In this document: piece after piece, positions 38,501-46,580 of the stretch
Layout: each line of letters begins with the position of its first letter
Position numbering within the stretch: position 1 is the stretch's first letter
NCBI RefSeq assembly: GCF_003075435.1
Contig: NZ_QCZJ01000014.1
Location: 1-64,000 of the forward strand
Direction of reading: 5' to 3'
DNA length: 64,000 nucleotides
DNA from: Terrimonas sp.
Lineage (GTDB): Bacteria > Bacteroidota > Bacteroidia > Chitinophagales > Chitinophagaceae
Position numbers and translations under genes: made by a program
Notes under the pieces: generated by a model
Database searches by the model: none
Told to the model about the DNA's origin: nothing
What the model saw: only the letters and a program-made list of their open reading frames with translations

Positions 38501-39420
38501 AGTGCAAACAATGCTCCTGCAACCACGGGTATCATAATTACCAGCGGCGCTGATTTTCTTTTAAAATAAAAACCGATGAAGAGCACAAGGAAAAGAACCG
38601 TTATGCCCTGTGTTAGCCCGGTATCTTTACTGAGTTGTGCCGCATTGCCTGCCGAAACTGCCGTTGCACCAAAATAGGCAACACCTATATCACCTGGGCA
38701 GGTAGCAGCGATGCTGTCGAGCCCGCTCAAAAACAGTTGGTTTTTACCTGTATTGTTAGGGGGGTATACCGGTGTAATAAAAAGCAGCAGGTTTTTTTGA
38801 TCTTTGGTCATCACACAATCATCATACAACTCAAAATTTTCATCGTATTGTAATTGCTGCAACTTTTTTAAACCGATGAAAGATATGCCTGAAGGGTCGC
38901 CGGCAATCATATTTTTTAATGCAAAACCAGCGGGTGAAGTCAGCAGTTGCAGGTTGTGTTCAAGCGTTCCCTTTAATATGCCGGGCTGAATCAAGCTATC
39001 AATAGTTTTATAATCCTGCGGGGTGAGATAAACAGGCAGGTGTTCATTAACAATATCAAATAACGTTGCCGTCATATCATCATCAACACGGTAATTTATC
39101 TTACGGATATAGGGAGCAAGTTTGCTGCTGACATGCTCAACAAAAGTATCTGCAAATAATATCAGGCTATCAGGCGGTACCGCATTCGTATCTTTCAATG
39201 ATACCATCACCACCAGTTTATCCATAAATTTTGAATGCTGAAAAACTTCGTTCAGCTTTTCAACTTTCGGATCCTTAGGCAGTATCCTCGATATATCTTC
39301 TTCAAATTTTAATTTACGGGCAAAAAAAGCGGAGAATAAAATAAACGCGGCAAACAGGCTGTACAGCAACCATCTTCTTTGCCTGAAAAAAGCATATATG
39401 TTGGAGAAAAATTGCTGCAT
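35581..39420 (-). CDS. Trifunctional MMPL transporter / acyltransferase / methyltransferase
   Basis: A 1279-residue three-part protein. Residues about 1-830 form an RND/MMPL-type exporter with two sets of helices (ILGIAVNYSLHVFNHYRH and FGLGDDYSIFIIDGLLQEY carry the polar helix-4-like residues). About 870-1050 is a PlsC-type acyltransferase with NHQSGLD (about 897) and FPEGTRSS (about 965). About 1085-1279 is a class I methyltransferase with ILDIGCGYG (about 1105). This fusion is known in Bacteroidota pigment clusters. It could move the polyene-lipid while acylating and methylating it; the order of the three steps is not known. Confidence 0.88.
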   Translation of the reverse strand: MQQFFSNIYAFFRQRRWLLYSLFAAFILFSAFFARKLKFEEDISRILPKDPKVEKLNEVFQHSKFMDKLVVMVSLKDTNAVPPDSLILFADTFVEHVSSKLAPYIRKINYRVDDDMTATLFDIVNEHLPVYLTPQDYKTIDSLIQPGILKGTLEHNLQLLTSPAGFALKNMIAGDPSGISFIGLKKLQQLQYDENFELYDDCVMTKDQKNLLLFITPVYPPNNTGKNQLFLSGLDSIAATCPGDIGVAYFGATAVSAGNAAQLSKDTGLTQGITVLFLVLFIGFYFKRKSAPLVIMIPVVAGALFALAAVYLIRGSISVIAIGTGSVILGIAVNYSLHVFNHYRHTGDIKKVIDDLAFPLTLGSATTIGGFFCLTFAESDMLKDLGLFAGFSLIGAALSSLIFLPHFISKHKKKDADEYSHSWIDKLAALRPEHNKFIIAGILLLTIGFAFTSQKVGFETDLNNMNYMPPALKQAEQKLNAINQAATQSVYIIAEGKNLEEALLQSEKVQQDIEALKDKSIVNKYSGVSSLIISGALQQERIQRWNAYWTPEKKAAVLTVIKKEGTALGYSATAFDRFTDLLNQTYTVVDTATLHQLRSSFLDDYIAEYNDRTTVVTLVKAEAANKPAIYETFDNKAGITVLDRQYLTGRFVELINIDFTRIALITSVFVFTVLLITYGRIELALMAFLPMFITWIWILGIMGLLGIKFNIINIIVSTLIFGLGDDYSIFIIDGLLQEYKTGRKNLASFKSSIILSAVTTLAGLGVLIFAKHPALRSIASISVTGILCVVLVSQVCIPYLFNFLISNRVKRGVYPWTFWSLSKTIFSQVWFIFGSILLVLIGIILVKLNPFNKEKGKLLYHKVIAKFSRSLIYIMGNVKKTIINSLKEDFSSPAIIICNHQSGLDNFVMMMMHPKLIVFTNDRVRNAPVSGLAVRMADYYSASMGVENNLEKIREKVKLGYSVVIFPEGTRSSDGNMKRFHKGAFFLAEQLSIDILPVIIHGTGYTLSKGDMMLKDGHIVLKFLPRISPENISFGNTYSERAKQVGKYFRSEFDQLRQSLEQPDWHREKLFYNYIYKGPVLEWYMRVKVGLEKNYAVFHKLLPQKGKILDIGCGYGFMPYMLRFAAIEREIYAADYDEEKITVAQHCFSKDERIQFAYTDVTHFVFEKYDGIIAADMLHYLQPGEQKHIIEKCIQALNPGGVLIIRDGDKERVEKHKGTKLTEFFSTKLLQFNKTTDKGLSFLSGSMIHEIAAANGMYCREIDETKYTSNIIFVISNKN

Positions 39421-39429
39421 GGGTTGATG

Positions 39430-40626
39430 TTAAACTACGGTACTCGCCTTTTTCTTAAACACACTCAGCAGTATCCATGTAATTACACCGCCTGCAACAG
39501 CTGCCGCAACAGCCAGGGTAATGCTTCCATATATATATTGCTGAAAATTATTTTTTACAGAATCGAAACTCAGATCGCGGGTAAACAATAGATCTCCGCT
39601 ACCGTTAGCCATCCAAATAGCGCCGGTTTTATAACTTAAAAAAACAATCAGCGGTATCATTGGCGGAATACTGATATTGGCCGCGATTATAACAAGCGCC
39701 TTATTCAACCGCAATACTATGGCAAGAAAAATGGCAGTTACCAACTGGAATCCCCAGATAGGCACAATACCCATAAATACACCCAGTGCCACTGACAATG
39801 CTTTTATATGATCCGGTTCATTTACATTAATAAGATGATCGCGGACAAATGCTTCACGGCTCTCTCTTTTAAACAAAGAGCGGAAAAAATTTCGCGGCTT
39901 TATATATAAGAAAGCAATCAGCACAAGTATGGTATTCAACACACCAATCCTGAAAAAATCTTTAAACGGCCTGAAATGCGTGATCCTTTCGCCTGCAGGC
40001 GCATAATATACCGATATGGGAACAGGGGTTATTTCCAGCCCTTTCCATGCTGCTCTTACCAGCACTTCAATTTCAAACTCATACTTGGTGGTAAAAAAGC
40101 GGGTATGCTTAAAATGTTGTACAGGATATAAGCGATAGCCCGATTGTGTATCAGGCATGTTAATACCTGTTTCTATTTTAAACCAAAAATTAGAAAACTT
40201 ATTACCGAAAGTATTTTTACCCGGCATGTTTTCCTGGTTAAGATTTCTTGAGCCGATTATTATCCCGCCAGGAGATGTTTTCAGCTTTTCAATAAATACA
40301 GGAATGTCCTTAGCGAAATGCTGACCATCTGAATCAATAGTAATAGCATAATCAAAGCCCAGCGCTATCGCTTTTTCAAAACCTTTACGCAGCGCCCAAC
40401 CTTTACCAACATTTTTTGAATAGCCAATATATGTTATAAATGAGAATGATGAAACAACAGTTTCCGTATTATCGGAAGAGCCATCATTTACAACAATGAT
40501 ATTTTTTGTATACCCGGCTACATCTGCAATAACAGCAGGCAGTGTACCTGCATTATTATAGGTTGGAATAATAACGCACAATTGCCGGTCATTGAATGTT
40601 TCCCTTAGAATATCGTTCTCGTTCAT
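39430..40626 (-). CDS. Glycosyltransferase GT2 fused to DUF2062
   Basis: A 398-residue inner-membrane protein. The N-terminal GT2 domain has CVIIPTYNNAGTLP, IIVVNDGSSDNT and the metal-binding TIDSDGQHF. About residues 235-390 form a DUF2062 membrane domain (LSVALGVFMGIVPIWGFQ and ANISIPPMIPLIVFLSYK). It begins the minus arm of the pigment cluster, 9 bp from the fusion gene. It may glycosylate or attach a head group to the lipid product, as DUF2062 proteins often do; the acceptor is unknown. Confidence 0.82.
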   Translation of the reverse strand: MNENDILRETFNDRQLCVIIPTYNNAGTLPAVIADVAGYTKNIIVVNDGSSDNTETVVSSFSFITYIGYSKNVGKGWALRKGFEKAIALGFDYAITIDSDGQHFAKDIPVFIEKLKTSPGGIIIGSRNLNQENMPGKNTFGNKFSNFWFKIETGINMPDTQSGYRLYPVQHFKHTRFFTTKYEFEIEVLVRAAWKGLEITPVPISVYYAPAGERITHFRPFKDFFRIGVLNTILVLIAFLYIKPRNFFRSLFKRESREAFVRDHLINVNEPDHIKALSVALGVFMGIVPIWGFQLVTAIFLAIVLRLNKALVIIAANISIPPMIPLIVFLSYKTGAIWMANGSGDLLFTRDLSFDSVKNNFQQYIYGSITLAVAAAVAGGVITWILLSVFKKKASTVV

Positions 40627-40927
40627 CTGGTTTTAGTGCCGGCAAAGATAATCAAATATTCCCCGCCCTGAAGGGCAGGGCTATTCATACCCCTTATCTC
40701 CTAAGGAAGGACAGATACATTCTTAATATACAAGAGATGAATTGACCCGCCCTTCAGGGGGAGAACCGACACACAGTACTTGCTTTGCAATGCGGTTGTG
40801 AAAATTTCCGCAACATAACCTACAAAGCATCAGGAGTTTTATTTAATTATTCGAAATAATTTAAAAGCTGACCTGGTTAACAGGTTTCCTCCCCTTTAGG
40901 GAAGTTCGTAAGGCTGCCTGTTTTATC
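40627..40927. other. Gap between pigment-cluster arm and OMP gene, repeat remnants
   Basis: No gene. CCCCGCCCTGAAGGGCAGGG (40661-40680) forms a short hairpin with one mismatch. CCGCCCTTCAGGGGG near 40750 and CTCCCCTTTAGGGAAG near 40895 look like degraded copies of one GGGG/CCCC repeat. ACCTG (40871-40875) pairs with CAGGT (40881-40885). The minus-strand promoter of the GT2-fusion operon must lie near the left end but is not clear. Confidence 0.4.
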
Positions 40928-41446
40928 TTACCTGCTTCCTAACACATACCTTACCGATATCCCGAAGTTTGTTGCAAAAAAAGAGTCCTGGAAATCAGGC
41001 TTGGTAAAGAAAATACTTGGCCTATAGTCTGCAGAAAGGTTCAGTGGAATGGTGGGGAATTTATAATCTATACCGCCGGTTGGAAAAAAACCAAACCCAA
41101 GCCCACGGTAACCACCATTTTTATCGCTGAAAGAATTATACATCGTCAATCCACCACCAACATACCAGTTTAACCCTTCAACAGGTATGGCAAAATGATG
41201 CTGGTACGCGGCAGACGCGGCAAAGGTAAATGGAGAATGCCCTACATATGATTTGTGACCAATACCTGCATTAACTTCAATAGCGCCGGCATTTGTTACA
41301 AAGGTTTTATACGAAAAAGAGAAGAAATCATAATAGCTGACAGGAGATACTCTTGCTCCAATGGCATTTTTATAAGTAACCTGTGCAAAACTGATAGCTG
41401 ATATGCCAACGGCAACCAGGGTTAATCCTAAATATCTTTTCATCAT
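40928..41446 (-). CDS. Outer-membrane beta-barrel protein, unknown
   Basis: A 172-residue exported protein from ATG 41446 with a signal peptide (ends SAISFAQ). The mature part alternates aromatic and polar residues (SPVSYYDFFSFSYKTF, GLNWYVGGGLTMYNSF) and ends in I-S-V-R-Y-V-L-G-S-R, as small OmpW/OmpX-like barrels do. Located between the two arms of the pigment cluster but apparently its own unit. Function unknown. Confidence 0.65.
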   Translation of the reverse strand: MMKRYLGLTLVAVGISAISFAQVTYKNAIGARVSPVSYYDFFSFSYKTFVTNAGAIEVNAGIGHKSYVGHSPFTFAASAAYQHHFAIPVEGLNWYVGGGLTMYNSFSDKNGGYRGLGFGFFPTGGIDYKFPTIPLNLSADYRPSIFFTKPDFQDSFFATNFGISVRYVLGSR

Positions 41447-41577
41447 AAGAATCATAATTTGAGCCCAAAGATACGGTATGAAAACTGCACTCATTATAAA
41501 GAAATGTTATTCGTGGCTCAATTTTCCCAGCTTTAACAACCTCTAAACCAAAGAAATGAATGGCAACAATTATTCTT

Positions 41578-41585
41578 TATATTTG
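41578..41585 (+). promoter_or_regulatory. -7 box of the plus arm of the pigment cluster
   Basis: TATATTTG is an exact TAnnTTTG match, 14 bp before ATG 41600. No clear -33 TTTG is seen at the right distance. It would drive the unknown gene and darA. Confidence 0.45.
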
Positions 41586-41599
41586 AAAATTATATTCTT

Positions 41600-42082
41600 A
41601 TGAAAAGTATTTTAGCTACACTTTTTTTGTGTGCCTGTTATTTTTTTCCGCAAGCCCAGTCTTCATTAAAAATAGACAGGAGTAATTATTATAAAATAAT
41701 AGCTTCTGAAAATCTTGAATCCATCAATACCCAAATTGAATTTGTAAAAAACAGCGGAGAAAAATATAAAGAAGCCTTTGAAGGCGCCCTGATGATGAAA
41801 AAGGCAGGATTATTAAAAGGTGCACCCAATAAGCTAAAGGAGTTTAAAGCCGGCCGCCAAAAACTGGAAGATATATTGGCAAAAACCCAGGACAACGCCG
41901 AATTAAGATTTTTGCGCCTTATTATACAGGAAAATGCCCCTAAAATTTTGGGTTATCATAAAGAACTGGAAGAAGATCATAAATATATTGTGACAAATTT
42001 TAAAACCATTCCTGAAGCCACACAACAGGCTATCAGGGATTACAGTAAATCTTCGAAAATATTATCACTATCAGATTTTTAA
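41600..42082 (+). CDS. Secreted protein of unknown function in the pigment cluster
   Basis: A 160-residue protein with a signal peptide (MKSILATLFLCACYFFPQAQ). The mature part is helical and rich in K/E/L with no recognised motif. It is the first gene of the plus arm, 11 bp before darA, and similar small helical secreted proteins occur next to DarA-type genes in related clusters. No function is assigned. It could handle an amphipathic intermediate or help outer-membrane export. Confidence 0.65.
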   Translation: MKSILATLFLCACYFFPQAQSSLKIDRSNYYKIIASENLESINTQIEFVKNSGEKYKEAFEGALMMKKAGLLKGAPNKLKEFKAGRQKLEDILAKTQDNAELRFLRLIIQENAPKILGYHKELEEDHKYIVTNFKTIPEATQQAIRDYSKSSKILSLSDF

Positions 42083-42093
42083 CCCTGGAAAGA

Positions 42094-43005
42094 ATGAGTA
42101 AAAAAGTATTAGCGGTATATTTTACCCAATCCGGACAATTAGAGCAAATTATACATGAGTTTACCCGGCCATTAAGTGATTCAGGCGATATTACCGTTGA
42201 AAAAGTGCGCATTGAACCGCAGAAAAAATTTCCCTTTCCCTGGACCTCTCCCACATTTTTTGATGCCATGCCGGAAAGTGTTGACGGCGTTCCGGCTGAG
42301 CTTGAAAATTTTTCATTTAAGGAGTCAAAATACGACCTGATTATTTTTGGCTATCAACCCTGGTTTCTTTCTCCAAGTATACCGATGAGCTCCCTGGCCC
42401 AGCATCCTGGTTTTATCGCTGTGGCAAAAGATACACCGCTGGTAACCATCAGCGGCTGCCGGAATATGTGGATTAATGCACAGGAAAAACTAAAACGGCA
42501 TTTTAAAAGCGCAGGTACGCTGTTAAAAGGAAATATAGCCCTGGTGGATAAACATAATAATTATGCAAGCCTTATTACTATTTTTTACTGGATGCTTACC
42601 GGTAAAAAAGATCGTAAGTGGGGAGTATTTCCAAGACCAGGCGTTTCGGATGAAGATATTGCAGGCGCTTCCGTATTTGGAGAAACAGTAAAAAAACATC
42701 TTCTTGCAGACGACTGGGATGGTTTGCAACCCGCGTTGGTGCAGCAAAAGGGAGTGGATGTTAAATATTCGCTCATGTTTATTGAACGCAAAGCAGGAAA
42801 AATTTTTAAAATATGGTCGAAGATTATACATGGCAAGAAAAACAGGGCAGCCTGGCTTGTTGGATTCAAATATTATCTTTTAATTGCCCTTTGTATAGCC
42901 GCACCCATAATATTAACGGTTGATGCTATATTCTTTAAACCTTTTCTTGGTAAACGTATAAAAAAACAAAAAGCATATTATGAGGGGGTAACCCTTGAAT
43001 CATAA
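42094..43005 (+). CDS. darA: DarA-type dialkylresorcinol-forming enzyme
   Basis: A 303-residue protein with a flavodoxin-like start (LAVYFTQSGQLEQIIHEF) and the Bacteroidota DarA signature PFPWTSPTFFDAMPE and YQPWFLSPSIPMSS. A hydrophobic helix near the C-terminus (LLIALCIAAPIILTVDAIFF) suggests membrane association. In dialkylresorcinol biosynthesis DarB condenses and cyclises two acyl chains, and DarA, a flavin-dependent aromatase, oxidises the cyclohexanedione to the resorcinol ring. A good ribosome site (TGGAAAGA) precedes the ATG. Confidence 0.85.
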   Translation: MSKKVLAVYFTQSGQLEQIIHEFTRPLSDSGDITVEKVRIEPQKKFPFPWTSPTFFDAMPESVDGVPAELENFSFKESKYDLIIFGYQPWFLSPSIPMSSLAQHPGFIAVAKDTPLVTISGCRNMWINAQEKLKRHFKSAGTLLKGNIALVDKHNNYASLITIFYWMLTGKKDRKWGVFPRPGVSDEDIAGASVFGETVKKHLLADDWDGLQPALVQQKGVDVKYSLMFIERKAGKIFKIWSKIIHGKKNRAAWLVGFKYYLLIALCIAAPIILTVDAIFFKPFLGKRIKKQKAYYEGVTLES

Positions 43006-43049
43006 GAGAATACCTCTATTTTAATAGCAAAATCAAAGGAGTAATCCAT

Positions 43050-43057
43050 TAATTTTG
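43050..43057 (+). promoter_or_regulatory. -7 box upstream of darB
   Basis: TAATTTTG matches TAnnTTTG, 55 bp before ATG 43113. With the 107-bp gap after darA it suggests darB and the genes after it have their own promoter. No good -33 partner is seen. Confidence 0.35.
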
Positions 43058-43112
43058 CGGGCACGACGGGTAAGATGAGATATTTTATTTTTGAATTTTA
43101 TTAAACGTTAAG

Positions 43113-44261
43113 ATGGCATTAAACGAAGTATATATTACAAGAACAGCTTCTTTTTTTCCGAATAACCCTGTTTCTAATGACGAAATGGAAGACTACCTTG
43201 GCTATATCAATGGCAAACCTTCAAAATCACGTAGAATAGTTTTACGCAATAACGCTATAACCAACCGCTATTATGCACTGGAAAAGGGCGGCAAACCTAC
43301 ACACACCAATGCGCAGCTTACAGCGCTTGCTGTAAAAGAATTATTTAAGAATGACCCACAGGGAATAAAAAAAGTAGATGTATTATCATGCGGCACTTCA
43401 TCTCCTGATCAGATGATGCCATCGCATGGTTGCATGGTTCATGGTTGGCTGCCTGAAATGGGTTCGCTCGAAGTAGTATCGCCCAGTGGGGTTTGCTGTG
43501 CAGGTATGCATGCCTTAAAATATGCCTATATGGCGGTAAAAACCGGTGATGCTCAAACCGCGGTGGCTACAGGTTCCGAACGTTTTTCCGCATCGCTTGT
43601 AGCGCACCAGTTTGAAGATGAAATTCATAAGTTGGAAGAGCTTGAAGAGAACCCGTATATCAGTTTTGACAAAGAATTTTTGCGCTGGATGTTATCTGAC
43701 GGGGCAGCGGCATTTTTGTTATCCGGCAAAAAGAATGAAGAAGGACTAAGTTTAAAGGTTGAGTGGCTGGAAGGCATATCTTACGCGGATCATATGGAAA
43801 CCTGTATGTATATGGGTGCGGAAAAACAGGCAGATGGCACATTAAAAAGTTATCTTGAGTTTGATCATCATGACATGAATGAGAAATCTGTGTTAAGCAT
43901 AAAACAGGATGTAAAGTTATTAAGTGAAAATATTGTTCCCTACGGCGGCAAAATGCTGAAACGTTTGTTTGAAACCAAAGGAATTACACCCGATGATATT
44001 GCATACTTCTTGCCCCATATGTCAAGTAGCTTTTTTAAGGATAAAATTTACCAGGAGCAGGTGAAAAATGGTCTTGAAATACCTTATGAAAAATGGTTTG
44101 TGAATTTAAGCACTGTTGGTAATGTTGGCGCAGCATCAGTGTATTTCATGGTTGATGAACTATTTAAAAGCGGTAAACTTAAAAAAGGAGACAAGCTTTT
44201 ACTGGTTGTTCCTGAAAGTTCACGATTCTCGTATATGTATGGTTTGCTTACAGTATGCTGA
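43113..44261 (+). CDS. darB: StlD/DarB-family ketosynthase-cyclase
   Basis: A 382-residue KAS III-like enzyme that condenses two beta-ketoacyl chains and cyclises them to a dialkyl-cyclohexanedione. The nucleophile region is SPSGVCCAGMHA with Cys129 as the likely catalytic residue. The catalytic His is in YFLPHMSSS and Asn in STVGNVGAAS. It begins with DarB-like ALNEVYITRTASFFPNNPVS. With DarA it makes the resorcinol end of flexirubin-like pigments. It is followed by repeats and an unknown gene. Confidence 0.9.
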   Translation: MALNEVYITRTASFFPNNPVSNDEMEDYLGYINGKPSKSRRIVLRNNAITNRYYALEKGGKPTHTNAQLTALAVKELFKNDPQGIKKVDVLSCGTSSPDQMMPSHGCMVHGWLPEMGSLEVVSPSGVCCAGMHALKYAYMAVKTGDAQTAVATGSERFSASLVAHQFEDEIHKLEELEENPYISFDKEFLRWMLSDGAAAFLLSGKKNEEGLSLKVEWLEGISYADHMETCMYMGAEKQADGTLKSYLEFDHHDMNEKSVLSIKQDVKLLSENIVPYGGKMLKRLFETKGITPDDIAYFLPHMSSSFFKDKIYQEQVKNGLEIPYEKWFVNLSTVGNVGAASVYFMVDELFKSGKLKKGDKLLLVVPESSRFSYMYGLLTVC

Positions 44262-44352
44262 GCAAGTGGTAAGGCGTAAGTAGTAAGTGATAAGGTGTAA
44301 AAAGGTTATGAATTGTAAACGCTGATAGCTGACTGCTGACAGCCCACAGCCA
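44262..44352. repeat. Mixed repeats after darB
   Basis: GTGGTAAGGCGTAAGTAGTA with AGTGATAAGGTGTAAAAAGG is a low-complexity G/T/A run (44267-44307). It is followed by GCTGATAGCTGACTGCTGAC (44321-44340), a copy of the AGCTGATAGCTGA family. It lies inside the plus arm of the cluster. Confidence 0.55.
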
Positions 44353-44364
44353 AATACAACACAT

Positions 44365-44760
44365 ATGAAAAAAGATGAAATACCCCAGGATCCCGGAGCT
44401 TTGGGTAAGATAGCGAAAGAATTGTCTTATGTTGTAGATGAAAATGGGAATTATACTACAGGCTTCAGCACGGGTTGGGAAATAAAAATGAAAGCCCTTG
44501 ATGTAGCCTGGGAAAATGTGGAGAAAAGAATAGCCGAAGCAAAACAAAAAGTATTGAATGGCGAAGCAAGTCCTTTGCTGTATTATATGGAACTGAAGCT
44601 GATGGATGTGGAAATTGTGGCAGGTTATACCGGCTTCTGGAAATGGCAGGTAAAAAAGCATTTAAAACCGGAAGTATTTAAAAAACTACCCGACAGGAAA
44701 TTAGAAAAATACGCCAAACTTTTTGAAATATCCAAAGAGCAGCTTTCACAAGTATCTTAG
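44365..44760 (+). CDS. Unknown helical protein in the pigment cluster
   Basis: A 131-residue cytosolic protein, all helix and highly charged, beginning MKKDEIPQDPGALGKIAKEL. The C-terminal third (FWKWQVKKHLKPEVFKKLPD) ends in a short helix-turn-helix-like pair (LEKYAKLFEISKEQL). It may bind a partner protein such as the ACP or the ketosynthase, or be a regulator; neither is shown. It is 34 bp before the BtrH-like gene. Confidence 0.6.
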   Translation: MKKDEIPQDPGALGKIAKELSYVVDENGNYTTGFSTGWEIKMKALDVAWENVEKRIAEAKQKVLNGEASPLLYYMELKLMDVEIVAGYTGFWKWQVKKHLKPEVFKKLPDRKLEKYAKLFEISKEQLSQVS

Positions 44761-44794
44761 AAGGCCTGATTAAAATTAAACGTAAGAAGAAAAC

Positions 44795-45814
44795 ATGCAA
44801 TTGGATTTTAACCACATTCAGGCCGCGCATTGCGAAAATGGCGTTACCACCAGTTTATTACGGCACACAGGTGTGCAGCAAATAACGGAGCCGCTGGCAT
44901 TTGGCATAGGCTCAGGACTGTTTTTTATTTATATACCTTTTTTAAAAGTAAATAATGGTCCGGCTATATCTTTTCGCACAATGCCGGGCATGATATTTAA
45001 AAGAACCTGTAATTCGTTAGACATACCGGTTTTCAGAAAAAAATTTTCATCACCTGAAAAAGCGCAACAGGAATTAAATGAGCGGTTAAAAGCAGGTCAG
45101 CCGGCAGCCTGCCAGGTTGGGGTGTATTATCTTACTTATTTTCCTAAGGAATATCGTTTTCACTTTAATGCTCACAACCTGATTGTGGTTGGCAGAGAAG
45201 GTGATAACTATATTATCAGCGATCCTATAATGGAAACGCTGGTAACTATGAGCAGCTATGAACTGGAAAGAGTTCGTTTTGCAAAAGGCCCGTTAGCGCC
45301 TCGCGGACAATTATATTATCCTAAAGAAAACCGGCAGGTAACAGATGAACAGATTAAAAAGGCGATTGTAACCGGTATTAAAAGAAATGTTCGTGATATG
45401 CTGCGCATTCCGGGTAATATAGCCGGCATAAAGGGTATACGCTATACTGCTAAAAAAATCAAAGGCTGGAAGAATAAGCTCGGTACGGAAAAATCAAGAA
45501 GTTATTTAGCGCAGTTGGTGCGTATGCAGGAAGAGATAGGAACCGGTGGCGGCGGATTCCGCTTTATATATGGCGCATTTTTGCAGCAGGCTCATACATA
45601 CCATCCTGTTGATGAACTGATAGACATTTCAAAACAGTTTACCCATACCGGTGATCTATGGAGAGATGCTGCCATCCAGGCTTCCGGTATTTATAAAGGC
45701 AGGCTTACCGAACAATCTGATTATGATATGATGGGTGATTACCTCCTGAAAATTGCTGATCTCGAGAAAAAAGCATTTGAAGACTTATCGGAAGTGGTAA
45801 AGAAAATGAAATAA
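44795..45814 (+). CDS. BtrH N-terminal-domain protein, putative acyl-transfer enzyme
   Basis: A 339-residue protein whose first 150 residues match the BtrH_N domain (FNHIQAAHCENGVTTSLLRH). BtrH moves an aminoacyl chain from an ACP to butirosin. A Cys13, His127 (FNAHNLIVVG), Asp143 (YIISDP) set could form a papain-like triad. The C-terminal part is helical and basic. In this cluster it may move the polyene chain from the ACP to the resorcinol or another acceptor. The triad is my reading, not proven. Confidence 0.7.
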   Translation: MQLDFNHIQAAHCENGVTTSLLRHTGVQQITEPLAFGIGSGLFFIYIPFLKVNNGPAISFRTMPGMIFKRTCNSLDIPVFRKKFSSPEKAQQELNERLKAGQPAACQVGVYYLTYFPKEYRFHFNAHNLIVVGREGDNYIISDPIMETLVTMSSYELERVRFAKGPLAPRGQLYYPKENRQVTDEQIKKAIVTGIKRNVRDMLRIPGNIAGIKGIRYTAKKIKGWKNKLGTEKSRSYLAQLVRMQEEIGTGGGGFRFIYGAFLQQAHTYHPVDELIDISKQFTHTGDLWRDAAIQASGIYKGRLTEQSDYDMMGDYLLKIADLEKKAFEDLSEVVKKMK

Positions 45815-45842
45815 GTCACACTACCATTTACCTGTATGCAAA

Positions 45843-46556
45843 ATGAACGAACAGCTTAAACAAATAGAAGAAAAATTGTATCAACTTAAAAAGTTAGACA
45901 GTAATTACAGTCTGTTCGGTTCCCTAAAACATAGATATCATCTAAATCCACCTATATCAAGTGAAAAAATTGAAAAGTTTGAGTTGAGAAATAAAATATC
46001 CTTACCTAATGACTATAAGGAATTTTTAATTAATGTTGGAAATGGAGGTGCGGGACCATTTTATGGGCTCGAGCCTCTGGAAAACGCATTATTTGAGGAT
46101 TTAGATTACAAAGACCCAATGTCTTTATTAGATCCAAGCAATCTTTTTTTGCACACAGAACCCTGGAATTTAAATTTTAAACCAACACTAGATGAGAAAG
46201 AAAATATAGAAGAATATGAGTTACAGCTACAAGAGTTTGAAGAAATATATTTTGATTCCAAACAATTAAATGGAGTAATTGCCATTTGCAATTATGGCTG
46301 TGGGATAAGTTTAAATTTAGTTGTAAACGGAAAAGAGTATGGAAATATCTGGACAAATGACAGGGTAAATAACAATGGAATACATCCATCTTATGAGTTA
46401 GGTAACAAAGGTAAAATCACTTTTTTAAATTGGTATGAGCTTTGGCTAAACAACTCTTTAGATAAAATAGAAACAACAGCATCAATCCGGGATTTACAAG
46501 TCGAAAAAACACAAAAGGCAGCTAACACAAACACAGCTTGGTGGAAGTTTTGGTAA
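45843..46556 (+). CDS. SMI1/KNR4 (SUKH) family protein
   Basis: A 237-residue protein with the SUKH hallmark EKFELRNKISLPNDYKEFLI and NVGNGGAGPFYGLEPLE, then a long acidic insert and FLNWYELWLNNSLDK near the end. SUKH proteins are often immunity proteins against polymorphic toxins, and also occur alone with other roles. Its base composition is visibly lower in G+C than its neighbours and it interrupts the cluster, which suggests later insertion. No toxin gene is beside it. Confidence 0.8.
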   Translation: MNEQLKQIEEKLYQLKKLDSNYSLFGSLKHRYHLNPPISSEKIEKFELRNKISLPNDYKEFLINVGNGGAGPFYGLEPLENALFEDLDYKDPMSLLDPSNLFLHTEPWNLNFKPTLDEKENIEEYELQLQEFEEIYFDSKQLNGVIAICNYGCGISLNLVVNGKEYGNIWTNDRVNNNGIHPSYELGNKGKITFLNWYELWLNNSLDKIETTASIRDLQVEKTQKAANTNTAWWKFW

Positions 46557-46580
46557 TCATTTAATTTGACTTATTTATTA

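Noticed and set aside
40661-40680. CCCCGCCCTGAAGGGCAGGG as a terminator of the GT2 operon
   Set aside because: It lies upstream, not downstream, of the minus-strand operon and has no U-run; it looks like one of several degraded repeats in that gap.
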